DNA of 64,000 nucleotides, from assembly GCA_022071955.1 (NCBI GenBank), contig JAJVIM010000033.1:1-64000 (forward strand), written 5' to 3'. Below, piece after piece: positions 1 through 8,826 of this stretch (its first letter is position 1; each line of letters opens with the position of its first letter). The notes beneath the pieces are model-generated. The model was not told the origin of the DNA. It saw only the letters and a program-made list of their open reading frames with translations, and did not search any database. A program made the translations under genes and the position numbers. The stretch is from Anaerolineae bacterium. Lineage in GTDB: Bacteria > Chloroflexota > Anaerolineae > 4572-78 > J111.

Positions 1-4
1 AGCA

Positions 5-34
5 AGAGGCCCGCATTTCTGCGGGCCTCTTTTT
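5..34 (+). terminator. Rho-independent terminator
   Basis: A 10-bp perfect GC-rich stem (AGAGGCCCGC with its complement) and a 6-nt loop are followed by a run of T on the + strand. It would end a + strand gene lying to the left of the window. The T tract is poor on the other strand, so it is less convincing as the glgX terminator. Confidence 0.75.
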
Positions 35-36
35 GA

Positions 37-2202
37 TTATTCCCGTTCCCAGCGGGAGAACATCACCACCATAGTGTGGGGTTGCACCCGATAGGTGGTG
101 GTTTTGCGCTGGATTTCGCGGGCGCTGCCCTCGTCGTAGTAATCATAGGGCGAGGGCAGGCTGGTGTCGATGATGACCCGCCAGTTGCCGGGGTGGGGCG
201 GTTGCGGCAGAAAAAAGGCGTGGGGCACGTTGTCGGCGTTGAACAGCATCAGCACGTCCACGTCGTCGGCCGCCGCGCCGGTTTCCTCCTTTGACCCGTC
301 CATGGTACACATCAGACATTTTTCGCCGGTGTCCCAGGTAGCATCGTGGCAGGTGGGCTGGTACCAGTGGATGTCTCTGAACTGGTCGCCATCGATATCC
401 GTGCCGGTGAAAAAGGTGGTGCGCCGAAAAACCGGGTGCGTTTTGCGCAGGGCAATGACGTGCCGGGCAAAACGGTAAATATCGGCGTGGGTTTTGAGAA
501 GCGTCCAGTTGTACCACGAAATTTCGTTGTGCTGGCAGTAGGCGTTATTATTGCCCTGCTGCGTTCGCCGAAATTCATCGCCGCCGTTGATCATCGGCGT
601 GCCCTGGCTGAGCAGCAGCGTGGCCCAGAAATTTTTGATCTGCCGGTTGCGAATGGCCTCGATGCCGCCATCTTCGGTTGGCCCTTCTACCCCGTAATTA
701 AAACTGATGTTGTGATTGTGGCCGTCGCGGTTGCCCTCGCCGTTGGCGTCGTTGTGTTTGTCGTTGTAACTCACCAGATCGTTCAGGGTAAAGCCATCGT
801 GGGCGGCCACAAAATTGATGCTGGCATTGGGGCCGCGCCCGTTTTTGTGGTACAGATCGCCGCTGCCGGCCAGCCGGGTGGCCAACTGGCTGATCGAGCC
901 ATCGCCGCGCCAATAATGCCGCACCTGATCGCGGAACTTGTCGTTCCATTCTACCCAGCGACCGCCGGGAAAATTGCCCACCTGATAGCCGCCAATGTCC
1001 CACGGTTCGGCGATGATTTTGGCCGTGCGCAAAATCGGGTCTTCGGCGATGCGCGCCGTTAGCGCCGGGTTGCCGGAAATTTCGCCCCAGCGGTCACGGC
1101 TGAGGCTGGTGGCCAGATCAAACCGGAAGCCATCAACGTGCATCTCCAGCACCCAATAGCGCAGGCAGTCGATGATGAAATCACGGACAACCGGGTGGTT
1201 GCAGGCAAAAGTGTTGCCCACGCCGGTAAAATCTTTGTAGTAGCGGCGGTTGTCATCGAGCAGGTAGTAAATGGAATTGTCGATGCCCCGGAAGCTGAGC
1301 GTGGGGCCAAGCTGGTTGCCTTCAACGGTGTGGTTAAAAACCACGTCCAAAATCACTTCCAGCCCGGCTTTGTGCAGTTCTCGCACCATTTCTTTAAAGG
1401 CGATAACCTGCTGGCCTTTGTCTGACGGGTAGTGGCTGTACAGGTTTTGCGGTGCAAAAAAGGCCAGTGTGTTGTAGCCCCAGTAGTTGCGCAGTGGCTC
1501 GCCGGTTTGGGGGTTGCGCCGCTGAAATTCCCACTCGTTGAACAGGTGTACCGGCAGCAGCTCAATGGCGGTGACACCCAGTTCTTTGAAATAGGGGATT
1601 TTTTCGACCACGCCCCAAAACGTGCCAGGGTGTTCAACCGCGGCGCTGGGGTGATAGGTGAGGCTGCGCACGTGCGTTTCGTAGATGATCGATTCGTGGT
1701 AGGGGCGGTTGAGCGGCCGGTCGCCCTGCCAGTCAAAACCGTCATCGCCGTAGGCAATGCATTTGGGCATGCCGGCAAAATTGGTGCTGGTTGAAAACGA
1801 CAGGTCGGTCTCCGGTGAGGTGGGGTCGTAGCCAAACGAGCGGCTGAAATCCCAGCGAAAGCCGCTGGAAATGGCGCGGGCGTAGGGATCGAGCAGTGGT
1901 TTGTGGCAGTTAAACCGATGGCCTTCCGCCGGCGCATACGGGCCGTCGACGCGGTACAAATAGAGCTGGCCGTGTTCAATGCCGGCCAGATGGATGTGCC
2001 AGATGTCGCCGGTGCGGTTGGCGACGGGGTCCAGTTCAAAGGTGTGAGTCGGTTCGCCGGCGGTGGGCGAGTCAAACAGATGCAGCCACACCCGGGTGGC
2101 GTTGCGGCTGAATAGGGCAAAGTTAAAACCGGTATCGGTGGGGCTGGGGCCGAGTGGCAGCGGCCTGCCCGTTGAAGCGTGAATTTTGGTTGGTATGGTC
2201 AC
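37..2202 (-). CDS. glgX: Glycogen debranching enzyme GlgX (GH13 isoamylase type)
   Basis: A 721-aa cytoplasmic glycoside hydrolase that removes alpha-1,6 branches from glycogen or limit dextrins. The N-terminal 120 residues look like a CBM48 sandwich. The GH13 barrel shows region I DVVFNH (about residue 286), the nucleophile in DGFRFDLAT (about 362), the acid/base in AEPWD (about 400) and the HD pair in AAHDGF (about 466). Length matches GlgX/TreX. The start is GTG, with a purine-rich AGAAGAGAGAG tract just upstream; no earlier in-frame ATG is better placed. It stands alone here, with no glgA, glgB or glgP beside it. The family call is secure; the exact substrate is inferred. Confidence 0.93.
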   Translation of the reverse strand: MTIPTKIHASTGRPLPLGPSPTDTGFNFALFSRNATRVWLHLFDSPTAGEPTHTFELDPVANRTGDIWHIHLAGIEHGQLYLYRVDGPYAPAEGHRFNCHKPLLDPYARAISSGFRWDFSRSFGYDPTSPETDLSFSTSTNFAGMPKCIAYGDDGFDWQGDRPLNRPYHESIIYETHVRSLTYHPSAAVEHPGTFWGVVEKIPYFKELGVTAIELLPVHLFNEWEFQRRNPQTGEPLRNYWGYNTLAFFAPQNLYSHYPSDKGQQVIAFKEMVRELHKAGLEVILDVVFNHTVEGNQLGPTLSFRGIDNSIYYLLDDNRRYYKDFTGVGNTFACNHPVVRDFIIDCLRYWVLEMHVDGFRFDLATSLSRDRWGEISGNPALTARIAEDPILRTAKIIAEPWDIGGYQVGNFPGGRWVEWNDKFRDQVRHYWRGDGSISQLATRLAGSGDLYHKNGRGPNASINFVAAHDGFTLNDLVSYNDKHNDANGEGNRDGHNHNISFNYGVEGPTEDGGIEAIRNRQIKNFWATLLLSQGTPMINGGDEFRRTQQGNNNAYCQHNEISWYNWTLLKTHADIYRFARHVIALRKTHPVFRRTTFFTGTDIDGDQFRDIHWYQPTCHDATWDTGEKCLMCTMDGSKEETGAAADDVDVLMLFNADNVPHAFFLPQPPHPGNWRVIIDTSLPSPYDYYDEGSAREIQRKTTTYRVQPHTMVVMFSRWERE

Positions 2203-2236
2203 AGTGGCGTCTCTCTTCTCTTCTGTAAAAAAAATA

Positions 2237-2264
2237 GGATTCAGGCATTGGGAGTCAGGAGTCC
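2237..2264. repeat. Short heptanucleotide repeat tract
   Basis: Four 7-nt units (GGATTCA, GGCATTG, GGAGTCA, GGAGTCC) lie in the gap upstream of glgX. They belong to the same GGARTCA family as the longer tracts elsewhere in the window. Confidence 0.6.
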
Positions 2265-2355
2265 GGGATATGCTCGGGCGCGTTGCCCGGCCAGCGGCGT
2301 GCGGGGCGCGGGTGGGGTGGGCGAGCGTTGCTAATGGTTAAACGCTCAAACACGC

Positions 2356-3423
2356 TCACTCCTTCATTGGGCCGGCTGCATTGCGGTTAAACAGCCATAC
2401 CCCAACCAGCGGCGCAATGGCCAGCAGCCCCACCAATACGGCCAGCGCCAGCCCCAGCCCGGCAACCAGCAGCAGCGGCGGCGCAACCAGCGACGCCAGC
2501 CCCAGCAGCAGGCTCAGCCCAAAAATGACGGCCGCCGTGGCCGCCACAACGAAGGCAGCTCGCCGGGCGCGGGCCATCGACGCGCGGCGTGGGCCGCTGA
2601 TCCGGCCCGTTTGGCCGTGGATAAGCAGCGGCTGCGGCTGGCGGTTATCGTCAACATAATACGTGGCGTATAGCGGCAGCAGCAGCAGCGTCCAGTTTTG
2701 GTTTTGAAAACGGGTAGTCCAGCGAAAATCGCGGATGTGCTGGGCCTGGCTGGCCTGGCGGCACTCTTCGGCGGCGCTGGTTTGAAACGCCGGCGCGGTT
2801 TCTGGCCAGGCATCGGTGGTGGAGCGGTTGGGCAGGCGCACCATTGCCGCCTGTGGCCGGTAGGGTTGGCTGCGGGCCAGATCAAATTTGCCCAATCGTC
2901 GCAGCAGGCTGGCGTGTTCTTCCAGGGCGGGCGCGGCGATGTTGTGGTATTGGCGGTTGAGGCGGCCCACGCGCGGTTCCCAGCGAGTCCGCGTTTCGGT
3001 GATTTCCTGCGAGTTCCAGCCGCCCCGTTTCTGGTCAAACTGGTCGCGGTGGCTGACGGCCTGGTAATCAAAACCGGTTTCGGCCTGCCATAGCGCTTCT
3101 ACCTGGCTGTCAACCAGCCACATCGGCCACAAAACCGGCTGCAACCGATGTTTGAGGCGGGCGGCGGTCAGATCGGTGGGGGCAAACCAGATACCGCCGG
3201 CAAAGTCATCGAGCTGGCGGGCGAGCGTTTCATCGGAAACGGCAAAGGGCAAAATCAGTTCCGGGGGCGCGATCCCGTTGGGCGGGTCACAGGGCGTCAG
3301 TTCGGCCCGGGCGCAGTTGGGGCAGAGCGGCAGCTCGCGCGATTTTGGCTGCAGGTAGCGCCCGTCGCAGGCCTCGCAGCAGGCCGGTTGAAAACCGGCG
3401 GCCCAGTCGTTCAACTCAGGCAT
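2356..3423 (-). CDS. Zinc-ribbon membrane protein, function unknown
   Basis: 355 aa. The N-terminus has a four-cysteine zinc ribbon (CEACDG and CPNCAR, about residues 15-38). A soluble region containing WLVDSQVEALW follows, and two or three hydrophobic segments lie in the last 70 residues. It is a sister of the upstream gene: both share the order zinc ribbon, a DUF-like W-rich middle, a YYVDDNRQ/NYQYQQQ-type stretch ending in a NGQTG motif, and C-terminal membrane helices. Its ATG overlaps the upstream stop by 8 bp (ATGCCTGA), so the two are probably translated together and may form a heteromer. No catalytic residues are recognised. Confidence 0.75.
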   Translation of the reverse strand: MPELNDWAAGFQPACCEACDGRYLQPKSRELPLCPNCARAELTPCDPPNGIAPPELILPFAVSDETLARQLDDFAGGIWFAPTDLTAARLKHRLQPVLWPMWLVDSQVEALWQAETGFDYQAVSHRDQFDQKRGGWNSQEITETRTRWEPRVGRLNRQYHNIAAPALEEHASLLRRLGKFDLARSQPYRPQAAMVRLPNRSTTDAWPETAPAFQTSAAEECRQASQAQHIRDFRWTTRFQNQNWTLLLLPLYATYYVDDNRQPQPLLIHGQTGRISGPRRASMARARRAAFVVAATAAVIFGLSLLLGLASLVAPPLLLVAGLGLALAVLVGLLAIAPLVGVWLFNRNAAGPMKE

Positions 3424-4684
3424 CGTCCATCTCCAGCGCGGTGCGGATCAGATGAAAGCTGATGGCCACCCCCACCCCCAGCACAATGAAGGCCAAAATG
3501 AGCAGCGGAAAACCCAGCCCACCCAACAGCAGTAAAAACAGCCCAACAACGCCCAGCGTCAGGCCCGGGGCCAGCAGCCCGCCAACCGCCAGCCAGATTT
3601 TTAGCCAATCGACCGGGCGCTGGCCGGCCACTGCGCCGGTTTGGCCGTTGACCATCACCTGAAATGTTTGCTGCTGGTACTGGTAGTTGGCCAGATACAC
3701 CGGCAGCAGCACGTAGCGCCAGCGTTCGTTGCCAAAGTTTAGCTCCATGCTAAAGTTGCGGATTTTGCTGCTGCTGGCCTGCTGGCGGCACGCTTGCCGG
3801 GTTTGCTCGCGCATTTCGTGCCGGGCCGTTTCCCAACTGGTTTCCAGGGGGATGTCGTAAGCCTGAGCCTGGTAGCCGGCCAGATAAGCGGCCTCGTACA
3901 CGGCCAGATCGTTCAAATTAAAGTTGCGGATACGGTTCAGCAGCAAATTACTAACCTTGCTGGTGCCGGGTACAACCATATCGTTGATGTCTAACTGCAC
4001 CTGGCCGGATTCCCATTTCCAGGTGGTGCGCGTGTGGCTGTTGCCTTTGCTGTCGCGGTAGGTGGTGGTGTGACCCACTTCGGCCCGCCAACTGGCCGAG
4101 GTGACCGCGTCGAACGTCCAAAATGGCAGGTAAATGCCGGTGAATTCGGCCACCCGCGCCAGCCGCCGCAGCGAGCCGGGCGTCATCCAACTGCTGCCCA
4201 GCCAATCGCGGGCAATCTGGTAGCAGGCGTCGGCTTCTACTTTGAAGGGGATAAGAAAGCGCGGCCGCAGTACATCCTGCGGCGATTGGCGCTGGATAAC
4301 GTTGTTTGAACCGCAAAACGGGCAGGTGTGCGACAGCGAGTCGGGCGGCAGGCTGGTGTACGCGCCGCAGCCCTGGCATTGCAGCTCTTTGCGAGATTGC
4401 CCCCAGCCGTGGGCGGCCTGTTCCAGTGTTTCCACGGTAAATTCAAACTCTTCGGCTTGCTGCCCAACGATTTGTTTGCGGGGCGGTTCGTAATAATTGC
4501 AGTTGGTGCAGGTGAGGCCGCCGTCGCTGGCGCTGTAGGCGGTGATGCCGCCGCAGCGCGGGCAGGAAAATTGCACCGTTTCGCGGTCGGGGGCAGTATC
4601 CGGGGGGGCCGGTTGGTACACCTCAATCCCCTCCACTGCGGATTGAGTCCGGACAAAGTTGTCAGGCGGAAACGAGGTCCACAT
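3416..4684 (-). CDS. TFIIB-type zinc-ribbon membrane protein, function unknown
   Basis: 422 aa. Two zinc ribbons come first: CPRCGG...CTNC at about residue 41 and CQGC...CPFC at about residue 104. A large soluble region follows (WTFDAVTSASWRAEVGHTTTY, then a FNLNDLAVYEAAYLAGYQAQAYD stretch), then a VNGQTGAVAGQRPVDW motif and two C-terminal transmembrane helices. Such proteins are usually annotated only as zinc-ribbon domain-containing. It is paralogous to, and overlaps, the following gene. The domain layout suggests a membrane-tethered scaffold, but this is inference. Confidence 0.78.
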   Translation of the reverse strand: MWTSFPPDNFVRTQSAVEGIEVYQPAPPDTAPDRETVQFSCPRCGGITAYSASDGGLTCTNCNYYEPPRKQIVGQQAEEFEFTVETLEQAAHGWGQSRKELQCQGCGAYTSLPPDSLSHTCPFCGSNNVIQRQSPQDVLRPRFLIPFKVEADACYQIARDWLGSSWMTPGSLRRLARVAEFTGIYLPFWTFDAVTSASWRAEVGHTTTYRDSKGNSHTRTTWKWESGQVQLDINDMVVPGTSKVSNLLLNRIRNFNLNDLAVYEAAYLAGYQAQAYDIPLETSWETARHEMREQTRQACRQQASSSKIRNFSMELNFGNERWRYVLLPVYLANYQYQQQTFQVMVNGQTGAVAGQRPVDWLKIWLAVGGLLAPGLTLGVVGLFLLLLGGLGFPLLILAFIVLGVGVAISFHLIRTALEMDDA

Positions 4685-4880
4685 AGCTCCTCCAACCGAG
4701 GATTATAATCAAAAACCGGAATGTTGCCAGTTACGCCGGCTGAGGCATCGAGCCAGCCACACCCGTTTTGATAGATTTTTCGGCTGTTCGGTGGTATGAT
4801 TGGGAGCAGTTGTCACCGGCCGGGTCGCCATTCCGGTTGGCTGCCGGCAACAAAAAACGAAACAAGAAAGGATTTATCTC

Positions 4881-5525
4881 GTGGACCAGATTGAGTTCAC
4901 TCGCAATTATTCTGACCTCAGTACTAACCAGGGCTTTCAATTTGAATTTTATTGTGATCGCTGCGGCACCGGCCACCGCACCCGTTTTCAGGCCTCGGCG
5001 CTGGGTACGGTTACCGGCGTGCTCGATGCCGCCAACAGCTTGTTTGGCGGGCTGTTTGGCCAGGCAGCCAATTTGGGTGAACGGGCCCGCTCGGCCACGT
5101 GGGAAAAGGCCCACGACGACGCCTTTCAAAAAGCAATGGAAGAACTCAAACCGGAATTTATCCAGTGCCCGCGCTGTTCCTCGTGGGTCTGCCGCAAAAG
5201 CTGCTGGAATAACAAAAAAGGACTGTGCAAAGGCTGCGCGCCCGATCTCGGCGTAGAAATGGCCGCCGCCCAGGCCAGCCGCACCGTCGAGGAAATTTGG
5301 GCGCATTCCCAAATGGCGGAAGAAGACCGGGCCATGCTGAAAGAGGAAAGCTGGCGCGAAGGCGTGCAGGCTTCGTGCCCGCAGTGCCACGCGCCGCTGG
5401 CGGCCAAAGCCAAATTTTGCCCGGAATGCGGGGCCAAACTTCAGGCCCAGCAGTTCTGCAAGGAATGCGGCAACAAGCTGGAGCCGGGCGCCAAGTTTTG
5501 CGCCGAATGTGGCACAAAGGCATAA
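4881..5525 (+). CDS. Multi-zinc-ribbon protein, function unknown
   Basis: 214 aa, starting at GTG behind the good ribosome site AAGAAAGGA; an upstream in-frame ATG at 4800 would add residues with no family-like character. Cysteine pairs occur as CDRC, CPRC, CKGC and CPQC-CPEC, and the C-terminus is a double zinc ribbon (CKEC-CAEC). The middle (residues about 35-120) is helical, with an FQKAMEELK stretch. It could bind nucleic acid or act as an adaptor; nothing decides this. The next gene begins 1 nt after its stop, so the two are probably co-transcribed. Confidence 0.75.
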   Translation: MDQIEFTRNYSDLSTNQGFQFEFYCDRCGTGHRTRFQASALGTVTGVLDAANSLFGGLFGQAANLGERARSATWEKAHDDAFQKAMEELKPEFIQCPRCSSWVCRKSCWNNKKGLCKGCAPDLGVEMAAAQASRTVEEIWAHSQMAEEDRAMLKEESWREGVQASCPQCHAPLAAKAKFCPECGAKLQAQQFCKECGNKLEPGAKFCAECGTKA

Positions 5526-5526
5526 A

Positions 5527-6012
5527 ATGACCGGCACGCACGACCCCCTGCGCCCGCACGCGCACGAGCCAAACCCCGAGCCGCCTTCGGTGGACGCCGC
5601 GTTTGTGTTCACCAACCCGGCCGGCGCTGAAACCATTGTTACTGTGGCCGATCTGGCCCGGCTGCCGCAAATCCGCCTGCCCAATTGCTACATTGTCAGC
5701 ACCGGGCACGGCACTTCCGGGCCGTTCACCTTTGGCGGCGTGACTCTGCTGGAACTGGTGCAGAGTCGACTCCGGCCCGGCGAGTCGTGGTCGCAGGTGG
5801 AAGTGATCAGCGCCGATGGTTTTGGCAATCGGGTACTGGCCGCAGAACTGCACCAGTCGCCGCCGTCGGAACGCCCCATTTTGCTGGCCATCACTCGCAA
5901 CGGCCGGCCGCTCACCCGCCGGCAGGGACTGGTGCGGCTGATCGTGCCCAGCGAAACCGACGACGCGCTGCGGCAGGTGAAATGGGTCGGCCAGATTGTG
6001 GTGAAACGCTGA
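5527..6012 (+). CDS. Small sulfite-oxidase-fold (molybdopterin-binding-like) protein
   Basis: 161 aa from the ATG at 5527; an earlier in-frame ATG lies inside the preceding gene. The sequence follows the Oxidored_molyb domain pattern: a VADLARLP segment, GVTLLELV in place of the usual GVPLRDLL, and a C-terminal LVRLIVPSETDDALRQVKWVGQI, which matches the LRLVVPG...VKWV signature. One cysteine (Cys54, in PNCYIV) lies near where the molybdenum-ligating cysteine would be. No twin-Arg signal or dimerisation domain is present, so it may be a cytoplasmic or non-catalytic homologue. It overlaps the ATP-grasp gene (TGATG). Confidence 0.68.
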   Translation: MTGTHDPLRPHAHEPNPEPPSVDAAFVFTNPAGAETIVTVADLARLPQIRLPNCYIVSTGHGTSGPFTFGGVTLLELVQSRLRPGESWSQVEVISADGFGNRVLAAELHQSPPSERPILLAITRNGRPLTRRQGLVRLIVPSETDDALRQVKWVGQIVVKR

Positions 6013-7274
6013 TGACTCAACCCGCACCTGATGCGCCAAAACGAGTAATTCTGCTCCAGCGGGCCAGTAGCTACCGGGGGCAGGCTTTTAAAGCGGCGGC
6101 GGAGCGGCTGGGCGTCGAAGTGGTGATCGGTGTGGATATTCACCCCGATTTGGCCAAACACTGGCATGTGACACTCAACCTGCAATTTGATGAACCGGAC
6201 AAAGCCGCCGCGGCCATTGTTGAATTTGCCCGCCGCCGGCCGGTGCAGGCGGTGCTGGCAGTTGACGACAGCGCCGCGCTGGTAGCGGCCAAAGCCAGCC
6301 GGCAGCTCGGTCTGCGGCACAATTCGCCGGATGCGGCGCTGGCTGCCCGCAACAAGTTTGAAATGCGGCGTATGTTCGCTGCGGCCGGGGTGCCCTCGCC
6401 GCAGTTTCGGTTGTGCCAGATGGCCGATAACCCGGCGCAACTGGCCGCCGAGGTGCGCTATCCGTGCGTGGTCAAACCACTGCTGCTGTCTGGCAGCCGG
6501 GGCGTGATCCGGGCCAACAACCCGGCGGAGTTTGTCGATGCCTTCCGCGTGCTGGCCCGCATGCTGGCCGAAATGGCGTCCGCGCCCGGCTCCGACCAGA
6601 TTTTGGTGGAGGATTTTATCCCCGGTTTTGAAGTGGCGCTGGAAGGCATCATCGACCGGGGTAAATTGAAGGTGCTGGCCCTGTTTGACAAGCCGGACCC
6701 TCTCGACGGCCCGCTGTTTGAAGAAACAATTTACGTTACGCCGTCGCGCCTGCCCGCCGGGGTGCAGCAGGCCATTGCCGACTGTGCGACGCAGGCCGCC
6801 GTGGCGGTCGGTTTGGCGATGGGGCCGGTTCACGCCGAACTGCGCGTTAACGAGGCTGGCCCGTGGCTGGTGGAAATTGCCGGCCGCTCGATTGGCGGGT
6901 TGTGCTCGCGCACGCTCAATTTTGGGTTGGAAGGGATTTCGCTGGAGGAGCTGATTTTGCGGCAGGCCATCGGCTTAAACATCGACTCGCTGGGACGCGA
7001 GGCGCAGGCGCGGGGAGTGATGATGATCCCCATTCCCCACGCCGGGATGCTGCGCGCTGTGCACGGAGTGGAGCAGGCCGCCGCGGTGCCGGGCATCGAC
7101 TCGGTGGAAATTACGGCCAAGGCCAACCAGCCGCTGGTGCCGCTGCCCAAAGGCGACAGCTATCTGGGCTTTATTTTTGCCGCCGGCAGCGAGCCGGGCG
7201 CGGTCGAAACGGCGCTGCGCCAGGCTCACCAGCAGCTTCGGTTTGATATTGAGGAGTTGTTGCCGCTGTTGTGA
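6012..7274 (+). CDS. ATP-grasp ligase with LAL-type C-terminal domain
   Basis: 420 aa from an ATG that overlaps the previous stop. The N-terminal Rossmann-like part begins KRVILLQRASSYRGQAF. The ATP-grasp core shows YPCVVKPLLLSGSRGV, ILVEDFIPGFEVALEG and the metal-binding AELRVNEAGPWLVEIAGRSIGG. The last about 90 residues (LVPLPKGDSYLGFIFAAGS) resemble the LAL_C2 domain of L-amino-acid ligases. The enzyme should join a carboxylate to an amine with ATP hydrolysis. The partners are unknown; the upstream sulfite-oxidase-fold gene gives no clear pathway. It ends directly against convergent yggX with no spacer. Confidence 0.8.
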   Translation: MTQPAPDAPKRVILLQRASSYRGQAFKAAAERLGVEVVIGVDIHPDLAKHWHVTLNLQFDEPDKAAAAIVEFARRRPVQAVLAVDDSAALVAAKASRQLGLRHNSPDAALAARNKFEMRRMFAAAGVPSPQFRLCQMADNPAQLAAEVRYPCVVKPLLLSGSRGVIRANNPAEFVDAFRVLARMLAEMASAPGSDQILVEDFIPGFEVALEGIIDRGKLKVLALFDKPDPLDGPLFEETIYVTPSRLPAGVQQAIADCATQAAVAVGLAMGPVHAELRVNEAGPWLVEIAGRSIGGLCSRTLNFGLEGISLEELILRQAIGLNIDSLGREAQARGVMMIPIPHAGMLRAVHGVEQAAAVPGIDSVEITAKANQPLVPLPKGDSYLGFIFAAGSEPGAVETALRQAHQQLRFDIEELLPLL

Positions 7275-7580
7275 TTATTTGCGAGACGGGCCGCCGCCTT
7301 TGCCGCCCGGCGTGCCTTCGGGGGTCCAGCCTTCGGGCATAGCCGCGTCTTCGCCAAAAAAGAACTCTTCGAGCTGCTGCATCAAAAACTGGCGGGCGTT
7401 CGGGTCGGCCAGCACCAGCCCGTAGTGGTTGATCAACAGTACCTGATGCTCTTTCCACATCTCCCACGCCTGCGCCGAAACATTGTTGAAAATTCGGTCG
7501 CCCAGTTCGCCGGGGAACGGCGCTTTTTCCAGGCCGGGCAGTTCGCGGCCCAATTTCACGCAATTTACCATTTGTGTCAT
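7275..7580 (-). CDS. yggX: YggX-like Fe(II) trafficking / oxidative protection protein
   Basis: 101 aa. It matches YggX along its length: VNCVKLGRELPGLEKAPFPGELGDRIF with the conserved cysteine at residue 7, then VSAQAWEMWKEHQVLLINHYGLVLADPNARQFL. The family protects iron-sulfur clusters, probably by handling labile iron. It is best known from proteobacteria. Here it carries an extra Gly/Pro-rich tail of about 20 residues after FFFGED. Its stop abuts that of the ATP-grasp gene with no terminator between them. Confidence 0.9.
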   Translation of the reverse strand: MTQMVNCVKLGRELPGLEKAPFPGELGDRIFNNVSAQAWEMWKEHQVLLINHYGLVLADPNARQFLMQQLEEFFFGEDAAMPEGWTPEGTPGGKGGGPSRK

Positions 7581-7697
7581 AAATTCATCTCACCAAACTT
7601 GGATTTTTGCAGGTAGCCATACTATAGATACCCGCCCGCCGAAAGTCAAAAAAAGGTTGAGAACCTATAGTAATTTACCGGCAAACTGCCAAAAACT

Positions 7698-7766
7698 AAC
7701 CGCAGAGAACGCAAAGTCCGCAAAATTTTTTTGGAGTTCACTTTGTGTCCTGTGCGTCCTTTGCCA
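7698..7766. repeat. Dispersed GCAGAG-type imperfect inverted repeat, copy 1
   Basis: The left arm AACCGCAGAGAACGCAAAG and a right arm ending CTGTGCGTCCTTTGCC are imperfectly complementary around an A/T-rich centre. It is related to the copies at 8721-8797 and 16541-16605. The rest of the 7581-7813 gap is unremarkable. Confidence 0.65.
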
Positions 7767-7813
7767 TTCAAACAATTATCCGCAACCAGTGCTGCCTCAA
7801 AGGATGTTAGGTT

Positions 7814-8698
7814 ATGGTCAACCTGCTCTATTTTGGCATGACCGGCCAGTTTTCCCTGCCGCTGCTGCAACTGCTGCTTAATAACGATGTCCTGCCGGCG
7901 GCGGTGATTGTGCCGGCGGCAGAGCGGCCAGCCCCACCCCAACGCCTCAGCGAGTCGCCGACCGGCCAAAATATCATTGCGCTGGCGCTGGCGGCGGGCG
8001 TGCCGGTGTGGGCGGTTGGCTCGCTGCGACAGCCGGCGGCGCTGGCCCTGTTGCGGCGGTTGCAGCCGGAGTTGATTGCTGTGGCTTGCTTCCCCCATAT
8101 TTTCCCCACCGAACTGCTGTCGCTGCCAAAATTTGGCTGCCTCAACCTGCATCCGTCGCTGCTGCCGGCTTATCGCGGCCCGGAGCCGCTGTTTTGGCAG
8201 GCTTATTTTGACGAGCGCGACACCGGCGTGACGCTGCATTTGATGAGCCAGCAGGCCGATGCCGGCGACATCGTGGCTCAGGCCCGCGTTGAGCGCCCTG
8301 ACGGCCTCTCCGGCGCGGAGCTGGAGCGCCGCTGCGCCGTGGCCGGGGCGGAACTGCTGTTTAACGCGGTGCGGCAGCTTGAGCGCGGCCAGCCGTTGCC
8401 GCGCACCCCACAGATCGAGTCGGCGGCCAGTTATTTTCCGTTTCCCGGTGACGATGAACTGATTATTCCCCGCAGTTGGCCGGCCCGGCGCGCCTTCAAT
8501 TTTTTGCGCGGCGCGGCGGGCTGGCCGCTGCACATTGACGCAGGTGACCGCCGCTTCTGTATTCGCGTAGCAAAAAGCTATGCCGCCGATCACAGCCTCG
8601 ATCGCCCCTACATTTTGCTGGGCGACGAATTGTGGATGCAGTTTAATCCGGGGGTGGTACAGGCCAAAATCTGGCCCGATTTAGGCTCTTGCCAGTAA
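7814..8698 (+). CDS. Formyltransferase-family protein (Fmt-like)
   Basis: 294 aa. The formyltransferase core is present: [22 protein letters not shown] carries the Asn-His-Ser motif that binds the formyl group, and ADAGDIVAQ carries the catalytic Asp. The N-terminus ([20 protein letters not shown]) and a shortened C-terminal domain differ from typical methionyl-tRNA formyltransferase, which is usually about 310 aa. It could be the cell's Fmt or a sugar/amine N-formyltransferase. It is preceded by repeat DNA and followed by a hairpin repeat that separates it from the convergent membrane-protein operon. Confidence 0.8.
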   Translation: MVNLLYFGMTGQFSLPLLQLLLNNDVLPAAVIVPAAERPAPPQRLSESPTGQNIIALALAAGVPVWAVGSLRQPAALALLRRLQPELIAVACFPHIFPTELLSLPKFGCLNLHPSLLPAYRGPEPLFWQAYFDERDTGVTLHLMSQQADAGDIVAQARVERPDGLSGAELERRCAVAGAELLFNAVRQLERGQPLPRTPQIESAASYFPFPGDDELIIPRSWPARRAFNFLRGAAGWPLHIDAGDRRFCIRVAKSYAADHSLDRPYILLGDELWMQFNPGVVQAKIWPDLGSCQ

Positions 8699-8720
8699 AA
8701 TTCTTGGACAATGAGCAAGA

Positions 8721-8797
8721 ATTTTAACCGCAAAGGACGCGAAGAACGCGGAGTTTTTTATTTTGGTTTTCTTTGCGCTCTTTGCGGTTAAAAATTT
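8721..8797. repeat. Dispersed GCAGAG-type inverted repeat, copy 2
   Basis: About 24 bp of nearly perfect inverted repeat: the left arm ATTTTAACCGCAAAGGACGC reappears on the opposite strand as ATTTTTAACCGCAAAGAGCGC. The centre is T-rich. It lies between two convergent genes and could fold as a two-way transcription terminator. Confidence 0.8.
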
Positions 8798-8826
8798 TCT
8801 ATTTGGCCAAAGGTGACTTGTCCGGG

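Noticed and set aside
4800-4880. Earlier start for the 214-aa zinc-ribbon protein
   Set aside because: The upstream 27 codons have no family-like sequence, and the GTG at 4881 has the ribosome site.
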